NCBI GenBank assembly: GCA_900095095.1
Contig: FMBT01000580.1
Location: 1-44,897, forward strand
Length of the DNA stretch: 44,897 nucleotides
Direction: 5' to 3'
Origin: Fragilariopsis cylindrus CCMP1102
Taxonomy: Eukaryota; Bacillariophyta; Bacillariophyceae; Bacillariales; Bacillariaceae
Below are positions 22,457 to 32,815 of this stretch, piece after piece; within the stretch, counting starts at the first letter, position 1; the number at the start of each line of letters is the position of its first letter. The notes beneath the pieces are model-generated. The model saw nothing but the letters and a program-made list of their open reading frames with translations. It ran no database searches and was not told the origin of the DNA. Made by a program: the position numbers and the translations under genes.

Positions 22457-24384
22457 TTAAAGTTCATCAGAATATTCCCAACCATTGCTGTAGTCGTCAT
22501 TGCTATAGTCGTCATAATACTCATCATCATAGGTATCCTCTCCGGTCTCAATGTTAGTACAGGCGTGGCACACGGCTTCCCATTCCAAACAAGTACCATG
22601 GTTGCCACGCGTGGCAAACAGCTTTTCATTCTTCCAAACCGTAGTGGCAATAGTAGTATCCTCACTCTTCCGACGACGACGACGACGACGACAACTTAAT
22701 TGATACAGTTTTTTTCTTAACACTTGCTTCCACATTGGTTGTGACTGTTTTGGTAGTGGGTGGACATCATCGAACCATCCCACTGCATCGGGTGGAAACT
22801 TATATTCCTCGTCGGATAACACTTGCAGCTCGATTGAAGACACTTCCACAGCTAGCTGCCGTTCTTTTTCATCTGCCGCCCGCAAACAAATATTAATCCA
22901 AGCGGAGTCCTGATCGTCGTAGAACAGATTGGTGTACAGGTCCATGGGGCGCTGCCACCTCTTTCGTTCGTACCACGTCATATTTGTCCATTCAGGAGAC
23001 GACCACGCTACGGTGGTGGTGGTCCCACTAGCATCATTCCCCGCTCCCCCTCTTTAGGCACGCTATGGTACTGAACGATGGCTTCGTACCGGTAGTTCGT
23101 GTTGTGGCAGCCGGGACAGTACATTTGCCAAGAGCCTTGCCTAATCCCCAATCCATCAATCACGGGTTCCAATTGGGTCAATATCCAGTGGTTCCCCTGC
23201 ACCATGGATCCGACCATCGGGTCGAGCCACGGAGCAAACCCTTCGTCGACGAATAGTCGGTGTAGAGTCTCCAACATGGGGCATTGCACGAACGCGCAGA
23301 GTGTCAGAATCACAATCCAGAAATTGATCCCAGCCCTGGAAACAGTAGCACGACTTAGTAGTGGTTGTTTCTGCGTCAAAGAATGATCCACACTGGTATG
23401 TTCGGATGTTGCTGCTGTAGATACGGCAGTAATATTGCTATTTTTGTGACGGTGCGGAACCACCAGAAACACCATCCATCCTAATATAGAGTTCCACTCA
23501 AACGTATGCATATTCATGGTCAGTTCAATTCCCAGGTGCAAGAGGGTGACCGCTATAAGAGTGTAAACCCTGCTGAAAGAGGGCCAGATGAACCAAGGAC
23601 ATAGCAGTTCGACTAGTAGCGAAAACCAGGCCAAGCATTTTAATGGCAAATTCCATCGAAACAAAGATAGGAAGTAATGCTGCAATACACCACCATTAAA
23701 ATCGTGGTTTTGACCAATGGTAAAGAGTGCGGTTCCATCGCGCCACTGGGACCCCTCTAACTTACAAAGACCGGATTGAAGGTACACGAAGGTAATCTGT
23801 AATTGCCAAAGCCGAAAAGGCCATATGGGGTAGCTGTCATTATTGTCGATGTAAGTCTTCTTGTATCCCCACCTGTCCCAGAGGGTAATCTGGTGCGAGG
23901 GCAGAAATAGCAACCAAAACCCCCACATACGCATCATATCGTCCTGATAATCAAAGCACAGGTAGTTATGATGCGTCCAGGATACTGTATTGAGGTGCAA
24001 ACACACGAGTTGAAAACGTGGTGCTATCCCGAGCAGCAGTAGAACGCTTTGGAGTATCCCGATGTAAAACAACCCGTAAAACCATCCTTGGTGTGTCGGA
24101 GCCAACCCGAACAGATTCCATTCAAGCGTTTTGTGGATGTTTTGTTGTTGTTGTTGTTGTTGTTGGATATAAGGGAGTAGGCCCGTCTGTGGCGCGAGGA
24201 ATTCGGCTACATCGAGAGACCACAGGATTCGGTCAGCGAGATACAAAAAAGCGAACCCGATGCGCATCCATCCGCTGATCCAAATTCCCGTTGCTCCAAC
24301 TCGGGAGTGAAAGAACCGATTCCACACATTAGGACATTGACTTGCCGTCATCTTATTCTTTAAATTGTAATAGCTCTTTGGCAA
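22457..24384 (-). CDS. HTTM / vitamin K-dependent gamma-carboxylase-like membrane protein
   Basis: A 458-residue frame from 24384 with the HTTM (horizontally transferred transmembrane) domain seen in gamma-glutamyl carboxylase and bacterial relatives. Membrane-rich blocks include WISGWMRIGFAFLYLADRIL, GLFYIGILQSVLLLLGIAP, GFWLLFLPSHQITLWDRWG, LWQLQITFVYLQSGLCKLEG, the conserved SQWRDGTALF, WFSLLVELLCPWFIW, LLHLGIELTMN and WNSILGWMVFLVV. After SWQMYCPGC it breaks at a (CCA)n run near 23010. It continues in the next frame as AWSSPEWTNMTWYERKRW, giving about 190 more residues with an acidic Tyr/Asp tail ending in SDEL. A poly-Gln run (8) lies near residue 75. The reaction is not predictable from sequence alone. 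The terminal SDEL resembles an ER-retrieval signal, consistent with the ER location of gamma-carboxylase. Confidence 0.8.
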
Positions 24385-25083
24385 GATGCAATAATTAACG
24401 TTCAGCTAACATTTGGTAGTTACTTTTCTGCTACTGTATCCCTCTTATAACTAATGAAACCTATGGCAATTAATGGCAATGTCTGCATGTGTCGTGTACA
24501 TCGCTGGATCTTTTCATTTTTTATGTCTTCTTTCTGAAATTTTTCAAATCTTCTCTTTCAGATCTGAAAATTTCAAATCTTCTCACTTCGCGCTACCAGT
24601 GTCGCGCTACCAGTATCGCGCTACCATGCAGGGGCATGCGCTTCACTTTCCTTGAAGAGAATATTATAAAACGTAGTGATATACTTACGATAATATATAG
24701 GCTAATGAAGAGATGATGATAATGAGGAGGCTGATGGTAGGGGAAAATACCTGCAAAAAGCAAGTTATGACTGATGGCCGATGGAGGAGGCAGCACCATA
24801 TCGCAAGCGTAAAAAACATTCGAAACCAAATCAAATATATTCAGGAAAGTAGATCGTTCTCTCCATTGACATTGGTCACACTACTATACTGTTTATTTAT
24901 AGTTTCATTCTATTAAAAACAATTGTATTTAGACAAATAAATGGTCGTTTCCAGTAGTCACAATAACATTATGTTCGTGTAATTTTATTCTATAAAAAGC
25001 AATTCTACTTACCGTCTTGTATTTTGACGCATATTAAATAATGGTGTCATACATATTCGTTTTGACTGCTGTAATTCATATTG
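24385..25083. other. intergenic with a short tandem repeat
   Basis: Spacer between the HTTM gene start and the 3' end of the DnaJ gene. The overlapping small frames at 24473-24916 are unsupported. It contains the 14-bp repeat at 24588-24626. Confidence 0.5.
24588..24626. repeat. 14-bp tandem repeat, almost three copies
   Basis: Copies TCGCGCTACCAGTG, TCGCGCTACCAGTA and TCGCGCTACCA(TGC) lie head to tail from 24588. It is about 205 nt upstream of the HTTM-protein ATG, GC-richer than its surroundings, and could be a regulatory repeat. Confidence 0.85.
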
Positions 25084-25925
25084 CTAGCATTTTTCATTTC
25101 GAGATCTTGCAGCTTCTTGTTTCGCAGCCTTCACCCCTGCCGCGGCCATTTTCCACATGTTGCCAAATTTATTGTTTTCTTTTGGAATATTGACATCATC
25201 GTTCGCAGTATTACTTGCGCCTCCTGATCCGACATTATTAGTGGTTGGATTCATGGTGTTTTTGAACATGTCTCCAATCTGATTGCCAATGAATGAAGTC
25301 TTAGGTGGATCAGGTAATTTTTCTCCACGTTCTCTTGCTATTCGACAATCTTCTTTGTAGCTGATTCGTTTAGTACTGTCTTCGTGTAAAAGACGAACTG
25401 ATTTTGCTGCCATTTCACTAGCAATCATAGCTCCCAAAGAAGAGCCCACAGTACTTAGGATACTACTACTTCTTACATTATTGGTACCACGGCCACCTCC
25501 ACCTCCACCGCCACCCAATTTACTGCCAGCCACGCTTCCTAAAATTCCAGCTAATGCAGCAACGGTTCCCATTGTAGCCGCAGTTCCGCTTCAGACATAC
25601 CGGCAACTGTCGAATCAAACATATCCATATAGTTGTCATATGCTTGGTTAGATGCAAAACTACTACTCGGTCTACTACTATTAAATCCATCAGGGTTGTT
25701 TGCTGTTCTACCACTCCGCAGTTCCTCATCGTAAATTCGTCTCTTTGTCGGATCGCTTAATGCTTCGTTGGCTTCGCCAATTTCGATGAACTTCGCTTTC
25801 GATTCTTCCAAATTGTTTGGATTCTTATCAGGGTGATACTTGAGACTTTTTCTGAGATAAGCTTTACGAATAACAGCCGCCGAAGCATCTTTAGGGACTT
25901 CGAGGATATCATAGTAGTTTTTCAT
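25084..25925 (-). CDS. DnaJ-domain (type C J-protein) with Gly/Ala-rich hydrophobic region
   Basis: The J domain is at residues 1-66 with the HPD motif in LKYHPDKNPNN; it stimulates Hsp70 ATPase. KNYYDILEVPKDASAAVIRK and ANEALSDPTKRRIYD are canonical. After a linker, the frame breaks at 25575-25580 (about residue 118, GMSEAEL). It continues as AATMGTVAALAGILGSVAGS, a Gly-rich run, then SLGAMIASEMAAKSVRLLHE and a charged C-terminus (AAGVKAAKQEAARSRNEKC, stop 25084). The Gly/Ala-rich hydrophobic segments could insert in a membrane. Total is about 280 residues. The single slip looks like sequence error, since both halves read well. Confidence 0.9.
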
Positions 25926-26422
25926 GACGTTTTACGACGTGAAAATAGCGAAGATGATGGCGATGGTAGTGACGATGGTACTGATGTCCTATCGTCGATT
26001 TTTCTGTACAAGTATCGAGGTAGAAATAAATTAAAATGTGAATTTTTAAATGTGCTCGATTTGATTCATCGACGCGGGAATCAATCGGGACTCTACAGTA
26101 CCGTTACAACAAAATACAACGATGAATGCCACGATCACAATCTCAATGACAATGTTCAACGTCGATTTTATTCTTGAAAGGTAACAGTTGGTACAAGTTT
26201 AAAGTATGAAGTACGATAATTTTATGATTTTTATGGTTTATTATTGTTGATTGTTGTTGGATTCTTTTTGATTCGATAATTCGATCGGATTATGTTGTAT
26301 TTCTCACGATTCATTTTAACAACAGCACCACGACCCAAAATAGGGGGTGAAATGTTGCAGTGAACAGTTTGGGGGAGAACATATCAATCTTGCTTTATGG
26401 CTTTTCGAGATTCAATTTCACG
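25926..26422. other. intergenic, left flank of the retrotransposon
   Basis: Upstream region of the DnaJ gene up to the left element boundary. No gene is recognised; the plus-strand frame crossing 25833-26177 is a shadow of the DnaJ start. Confidence 0.5.
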
Positions 26423-26720
26423 CTAAATTAGTGACACAAAGACCAATAATTTAGCCTAAGTTAGGTACCAGACAATCCGCTCGTGATTCATTCCTTGTTA
26501 TATTTTACCAATGTCGTAACACAGATCTATGGGTCTACTCTCTTCTGGAGCAGACAGTCTTCCGATTCTTCCTATGGTTGATTGTTGGGTCGTGAAACGA
26601 CTCGGGACTGAATCATAGGTGAACTATGGTGGCGCTGGGGTCCGGCGTCAAATTTCCCTTTTTGAGGGGAATTTGGCTTCGAATCCGTGTGCTACTATGA
26701 ATACTGAAAAATGCTTTCTC
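26423..26720 (-). repeat. retrotransposon repeat B2 (298 bp)
   Basis: Outer 3' repeat of the element. It matches 26921-27218 over its whole length, with one visible mismatch (CCCTTTTTG against CCCTGTTTG). Confidence 0.95.
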
Positions 26721-26742
26721 TAGGAGTGAGGTTTGGTTGTGG

Positions 26743-26920
26743 GAAAGCATATACAGTAAGGTTACTTCAGTCGAGTCTTTTCGACGACATAGGTCAAATC
26801 TGACAAAGAATGAGAGTGTAATAGGTGTATACTATTTCACTCTGCCTCCGCCTTCCTTGCGCGTAGGTTGTACGCGCAGGAGGCGAATTCATCACTGCAC
26901 TTGCTGGACCTGCGTGTCAA
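26743..26920 (-). repeat. retrotransposon repeat A2 (178 bp)
   Basis: Internal copy of the A repeat. It is the same sequence as 36577-36754 and, inverted, as 43539-43717. It directly abuts B1 at 26920/26921 and is separated from B2 by 22 nt. Confidence 0.95.
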
Positions 26921-26935
26921 CTAAATTAGTGACAC
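26914..26935. other. candidate recombinase crossover site at the B1/A2 junction
   Basis: GTGTCA (26914-26919) and TGACAC (26930-26935) are perfect inverted arms around a 10-nt AT-rich core (ACTAAATTAG, itself nearly symmetric). The arms straddle the 26920/26921 junction. Each outer end of the element keeps one half-site (TGACAC at the 26423 end, GTGTCA at the 36754 end). This is the architecture expected of a tyrosine-recombinase site formed when the ends join in a circle. Confidence 0.65.
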
Positions 26936-27218
26936 AAAGACCAATAATTTAGCCTAAGTTAGGTACCAGACAATCCGCTCGTGATTCATTCCTTGTTATA
27001 TTTTACCAATGTCGTAACACAGATCTATGGGTCTACTCTCTTCTGGAGCAGACAGTCTTCCGATTCTTCCTATGGTTGATTGTTGGGTCGTGAAACGACT
27101 CGGGACTGAATCATAGGTGAACTATGGTGGCGCTGGGGTCCGGCGTCAAATTTCCCTGTTTGAGGGGAATTTGGCTTCGAATCCGTGTGCTACTATGAAT
27201 ACTGAAAAATGCTTTCTC
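26921..27218 (-). repeat. retrotransposon repeat B1 (298 bp)
   Basis: Inner copy of the B repeat, following the 3' region of the element and abutting A2. Confidence 0.95.
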
Positions 27219-27714
27219 CACAAACCAAAGCTACCGTAGGTGGCAAGGCCCATGATCGTGGAAAACCTGTAATCTAGATCCTCAATAACGTGGGTGTGTA
27301 AGTCCGCGTTAGAGGCGGGTCTAGATTGAGGTACGAGTATATAATAGTCGGACTGAATGGAGGTTTTTCGTGTAATAGAAAATACTAGTGCTGGAATCTA
27401 TGTAGTTCTAGAGTTGTTACTGACTAGGTTATAGATGTAGTATGTTGTTGATCATTACAGAAATTATATGTATTAGAATTGAATGTGGTTATAAACGAAT
27501 ATCTTGCTGATGTTGTTCGACAGTGGCTAAGCTGTGTCGTGAAATCAGAGTATTGTTGTTGACGTCTTATGTATAGCGTCAGTGCTTAAGTAAAGATGCG
27601 CTCGACGATGCAGACACGTGTGTCGATGCTTTCGTTGCGATCGTTGACTCTTTTGTACAGAGTCGGTTGGATGAATGTGTTGTTGGTGGACGCAAATGGT
27701 GGTGCATTTGTGTC
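27219..27714 (-). other. retrotransposon 3' untranslated region
   Basis: Between the ORF3 stop and repeat B1. No coding frame on the element strand; a plus-strand frame (27596-27856) overlaps the end of ORF3 and is its shadow. Confidence 0.6.
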
Positions 27715-29099
27715 TTATGGAGTTTTGGAAACGATGACTGCTCGTTTCAATGTGACAGTCGTTCCTGCTCCTCCTCCAAAGATCTTTCCTCCGATGCGTT
27801 TGTTGCAGACGTCGCGTCTACCGGCTAGTAGGGTAGTGTTTTTGACTTCCTCGTAGAACTGATCTCTCATGATCCAAGTGTTTCGGACACGTTGGTGTTT
27901 ATCCTTCATATCAACGAAATCGTTGATGGTGATGAGCATGAGGATGTCGGGGAGGAAAAGTGCGTGCTCGTAACAGGTCCCACTGATTTTGGGGACTTTT
28001 GCTTCGCATTGCAAGATGATGACACAGTTACTTGGTGGGAGATTCCGTGGATCGCTGTAGAGACTGCCTCTGATTCCGAGGAGAATGTCATGGAGTTCGA
28101 ATCCCAACCCCATGTGTATCGTAGTGGTCTGCATCGTGGGTTGTGACAGTTTGGAGGTTCAAACGGTTGACGCGGGTTGATGGATCGACTAGGTCAGCTT
28201 TGCCCTTTGCAATAACTGAGATTTGGTCTGGCGACAAAGTTGTGCCTACGATTTTGGTCGCCAAGGAGAAAATGCGTTGGAGGCGATTAACGCCGGAGTT
28301 GAGTCGTAGCCTGTATCCATGTCCAACGCGAAAAGCGTAGTGTCGTTGAAGTGCCTCGATGACTTCAGTTGGCTTGAACCACTTGTTGCTACCTTTACCG
28401 TGTCGCTTCGTGAGTCCAACCCGTTTTTCTTGACGAATAGGGCGGGCTGAACGATGGTGTTGTCCCACAGAATCGTCTGAACCGGATGAGATGGACTCAG
28501 CTGCGCTGTGGTAGTCGTAGTCCGATGCGGAATACTCTGGAAAGTTGTTGTTGAGGTACGAGGTGGTACTCTAACGAAAGGGGCCTGATCCTGTCGAGGA
28601 TGAGCGGCAGGAGTGACGTAACGTGGTGACGCGAATGCCTGGATCTGTTTGAATGCTGTTTCCATTTGTTCCGGTGTGAGTCCACTGAGTTGAGCCATGG
28701 ATGCCATGGATTGCTGAGTTGGAACTGGAAACTTTGGACGTTTTGGTGGAGGTGTTGATACCATTGTTGCAGAATTGGTTGAATTTGTTGATGATGGTGT
28801 AGAAGAAGTGTTTGTGTGAAGCCTCTTTTTGGATTGTGAGCTTTTAGATTTGTTCTGATTATCTGCAGTGGTCGTTTCACGTAGAAATTATTGATTGTTG
28901 TTTGTTTTCTCAAAGATGATTTCACTACCGTCGCTGATTCTCGTGTATTCGAAGTGTCGGTTGTTGTGATTTCCACGTTGGAGTCGTCCGTTTCGGCAGA
29001 TGAATCTGAAATTGGAGCGACTCCCGCGGAGGCGGGTAGCGATAACGCTGCTGGGGCTTGTGCTGGTTTAGAAATTGGCGCTGGTTCTTTGTTGTTCAT
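27715..29099 (-). CDS. retrotransposon ORF3, unknown function, PIP-box motif
   Basis: A third element ORF downstream of pol, starting at the ATG at 29099 (MNNKEPAPISKPAQAPAALS) and read across three frame slips (about 28865, 28460, 28130) to the stop at 27715. The N-terminus is Pro/Ala/Ser-rich. Near residue 68 it has SSLRKQTTINNFYVKRP, a full PCNA-interacting box (Q-x-x-I-x-x-F-Y) flanked by basic residues. The middle has STPPPKRPKFPVP (basic, nuclear-signal-like) and MAQLSGLTPEQMETAFKQIQ. The C-terminal half is a globular domain with hydrophobic strands (VGTTLSPDQISVIAKGKADL, CVIILQCEAKVPKISGTCYE, ALFLPDILMLITINDFVD). I recognise no methyltransferase, SGNH-hydrolase or protease motif of the kinds other YR elements carry. 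Confidence 0.6.
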
Positions 29100-29135
29100 G
29101 GCTATAGGTTTTATGAGCCTGTTAGTAAAACGGTG

Positions 29136-32100
29136 CTAAGAGTACAAAGTAGTTTGTATAAACCAACGTGGAATATCCGTTTTGGTTTTGTTGTGTGATG
29201 GTGTAGAAATCGCGAAAATGTAACCGTTACTAGTTTTGCACCGTTGTTGCGATACGGAGTTCTGGCGAGTTGATTGGCTCAAACGTGCGTCGTATGTTTT
29301 TGAAATTAACGTGCTGGCCCATCTGTTTAGATACGCCCCTTGAAAAAGCGGCGATTTGTTCGTGTATGTATATGAGGAATGTATCGCTGCTCCAGCGTCC
29401 CATTTTTTGTATGGTACGATCCGAATTCCGTTTAGATGCATGGCTGTCGCGCCGCCGGCTCGCAGGCTATGTGAGCTGACTTCGCTTGGGTGAATGCCTT
29501 GTCGATCAAGGCGTAGATGTGTGACTGCTTTTTGTAACGCGCGTGTCATGCACCCAGTGCGTAGCGCTCGTCCTTTTGGATATTTCTTGTCGAAAAAGGT
29601 GCTTATAATTGTAGCGGTATCTGTTGTATGCGCTAATATATGTTTTATTTGACGTATTAAGGCATGAACTGGGCAAGGTGGTGTATCTGTTACATCTTGG
29701 TGAATTGTTTGTGCTCTTTTGCCATTCTTTTGATTCGAGATATGGAGGGTAGCCTCTGTTGCTTCACGAAATAAAACGTCGATTGGGAGTGAGTGCGGTA
29801 GGATGGTATTGTTGTTCCAAAATGTTACGTCACAGACTCGAAACTGTTTAGTTCTTCGTCGTTGCTTGGGATCGACGAACGTGTATTCTCCTCCTCGGAG
29901 TAGGTAGTGAAAGCTATGGTGGCCATATTTCCTACTGTTTGTTGCTTGGGTGCATTGGACGACAGACCCGAGAGTACTAAGTATGTTGGGACAGATAACG
30001 GTATAGCTAATTTCGGTTTTGACGGAGGATCTTCGCGTCGGTAGCTTTCAAGAAGCTGGCCGATTTTTTTCGTATACTTTCCTTGCGACGTGACCAAGGG
30101 ACTAGGTTCATGGTCCATTTGGAACATCGTGCTGATGGCGCGAAGCGCCACCTCGACTGTTTGGGTGCGAACTTGCTGAGTTCGTCTAGAAACGCCTCCG
30201 GAACGCACATGGTGGGCGAAGGCAGCCAGCAGTTCGACTCGTTGAGGTGGAGTGAGAGCACGCATTTTTGGGTCAAGTTTGGGAAAGTTGAGTCCGAGGA
30301 AATTGCACCAAGCCGACCAAAAACGCCTTTTTTCGTTGGCAGTTGATTCCACGATGCCAAGGACGACGGAGCGTTCAACATCTCGGAAGAGATCTTTGAT
30401 AATAGATTGTCGTGAAATTGGAACAAAGTCCAGAAGTTTCCCTGAGGAGGAGTGAAAGTTTTTGTAAAATAATCGAGGAATTGTGTAGGGTTAGAAACAT
30501 GCTTGCGTGAAGCGACGTCCGCCATAATATTGTAAATTCCTGAGATGTGGTCGATTGCGAGTAGACCCGATTGTTGATGCTGGAGTCGAACTGCTAAGGC
30601 TCGAAGTATGCGTGAAGCAACCGGTGATGTGCTGGTGCGCATTTTGTATATCCAAGACACTGCTGGTAGATTGTCGCACCAAATGGCGATGCTGGAGTGT
30701 GTAAGAGTGTCGTTGTCCACCGATGCTTCTAGGACGAGCCAGTGGAGCAGGATGCCCATTAGTTCTAGATCGGAGATGGTTAGGCGGCCTTTTCGATTTG
30801 AGGAGGTGACGAGATTGTTTCGAACCTCTGTAGGCCATTCCCAGAACCAAACGATTGGTGAAATTTGGTTTGTTCCTCCGAACCATACTCCTCCTACGCC
30901 CCATTTTGATGCATCGACGAAACCTTGATACGAAGCTTTGTGCAACACTAATTCGTTGACGTGTGAGGGCGTTGTCCTAACTGTCGAACTGTCAGGTATT
31001 GGAGTGCAATCCAATCCCTGAATGAGGCAGAGTCGAATGTCGTCTGTCAACGTTACATGATGTGCTGTGTGTGTCGATTCTGCAGAATGGCGATGGCCTG
31101 GTCGAGAGGGACCTAGAAGTGGTTTGCCACATGGGATTGCTATCGATGTGAATTGGAGTTTGCCGTGAACTTTTTGGAAGTCTCGTGTTGGTACTCGTTT
31201 GGATTTTCCTCGCAGTATACGCTTGACTTCGGTTCGTATAGTTCTGCCTTTGTTTTCTGGCAGTTCTATAGTTCGTGCGATGCCATCGAACAACCATCCT
31301 AGGATTTCTTCCTTATTTCCCAAGTGCCTTCGGCAATGAGTTTTTTAATGGAAACTGGTGGACCCATTGCACTGTTGGTGATTTCTGGTGGTGGGAAAAC
31401 GTCCGTTATTGCGCTGAGGATTGTGCGTGAAAATCGGAGCAGATGATCTTTGTTTGTGCTTTGAATGAGGCCGATGAAATCATCGATGTACACTTCGAGA
31501 AGGTTGACGAATTGGCGCTTGGAACGTTCTGTTGTTGGTGGAGGGACTGGACTTGGGACGGTGTTCCAATCGATGTCCATCATGATGTCCTCCATAGGCT
31601 GTGCTGGGACCGGAGTATGGTTGTCGAATTTTTCCTGTGCAATGTCGCGTGCCGTTTCGGTTGCTGCACAGAAAAACGGGGGTGATTCTCCCCATCCCAT
31701 TTGTAGGGCCTCCGGTATGACCAACTGGATTGGATCTGATTTTTGACCACCTGGAAGGACGTAAGCGAAGTTCCAGGCGTCGTCGCTGTTAAACACACAT
31801 CCGCCAATACCCGTCTTTGAGGTCGACTTTCGTGAACAGAAATGGTGTTGTGGTGTCGTGCGATGTTGCCATTGCCCAAATGATGCGTGGGATGACGTTG
31901 CCGAGTTCGTACATGGCATGCTGTGGTGCTAAAGATTTGTCGGAAGTTTCGTTTACCGATTGTAGCTTTTTGCCGTTCAGCGTGATTTGGAATGACAAAT
32001 CCAGGATCATGCGGTAAATACGAGACTTGTGCGGTACTGCAGCTATTGGTGAGACCTTTAAGTTAGGAGGGATGTTGTGTTTGATTTTGTCCCAAGTGAC

Positions 32101-32679
32101 GAGGCGACAGCATCCGTCAGCAACTCTTTCGAGTGCTTCTTTACGACATGCTTCTGCTGCTCCTGGAGCTTCTGCGCTGGCATGGGCTCCTTTTTCGATT
32201 GCTGCTTCGATTCGTTCGCGAGACCATTGGTCGCCACAGTCAACAGGGCAACCATCGACTGCGTATCGGAGGAGGTCTGGACCTGCAGGGTGTGTTAAAA
32301 CTTCATGACGCGGGAGCATGAGCCCCTTAAATTTTGGTAACTTACTTTGTATTGGCGTGTGTGCCGGTGGTTCAGTCGTTGATGGTCCTCCTCCTCGTGG
32401 TCGCAGGGGTGGAGGTGTTGCAGGTAGCTGCGCTGGGGTAGGCGTAGGTGGTGCTGTCGGTAGCTGTGAAACATGTATTGCTCGATGGCGTGCGTGGTCT
32501 ATGATTTCCTGAGTGGAAGAGTTTCGTGTGGCAGCTAGTCGATTGAGTTGTTCGTTTTCCTCGAATGCCCGTTGTTCGGAATTGCAGGAGATGTAGCGAG
32601 TGTTGTGCTGATGTGAGTATCTCTGACTGTTGCTAACCCGAGGTGCCGCTGGCCTATGTTCTAGGTTAGGGCGTCTTTG
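29136..32679 (-). CDS. retrotransposon pol: reverse transcriptase, RNase H, tyrosine recombinase
   Basis: The frame is open from 32679; the first ATG is at 32319 (MLPRHEVLTHPAGPDLL), so it may instead be made by frameshift from gag. RT: KVSPIAAVPHKSRIYRMILD, motif A VDLKDGYWRM, the block MGWGESPPFFCAATETARDI, catalytic FVNLLEVYIDDFIGL (about 31460-31500), thumb EEILGWLFDGIARTIELPEN. RNase H has all four acidic residues: GFVDASKWGVGGVWF, ISDLELMGILLHW, IAIWCDNLPAVSW, and IMADVASR. The recombinase begins with a helical core-binding domain (SAWCNFLGLNFPKLDPK). It has the first catalytic Arg in YLLRGGEYTFVD (about 29880) and HSLRAGGATAMHLNGI (about 29460, His-x-x-Arg). A tyrosine lies in HSSYTYTNKSP. 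One-base slips occur near 31795, 31310, 30350, 29905 and 29550. There is no aspartic protease and no DDE integrase. Confidence 0.92.
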
Positions 32680-32815
32680 TTATAGAGCGTGAAGCAGAGT
32701 AGGAATATAAGAATAGAATAGATTTAGTGATGCAAAAAGTATTTTATAGGTAGTTTAGTATAGAAACGTAAAGAGATGTAAATACACGCGTACGCGTAGA
32801 GCAGCAAGATGTGTC

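Noticed and set aside
26423..27218. Reading the two 298-bp repeats as the LTRs of a short LTR element or a solo insertion
   Set aside because: The 178-bp unit between them recurs at 36577-36754 at the far end of gag-pol, no target duplication is present, and pol has a tyrosine recombinase and no DDE integrase.
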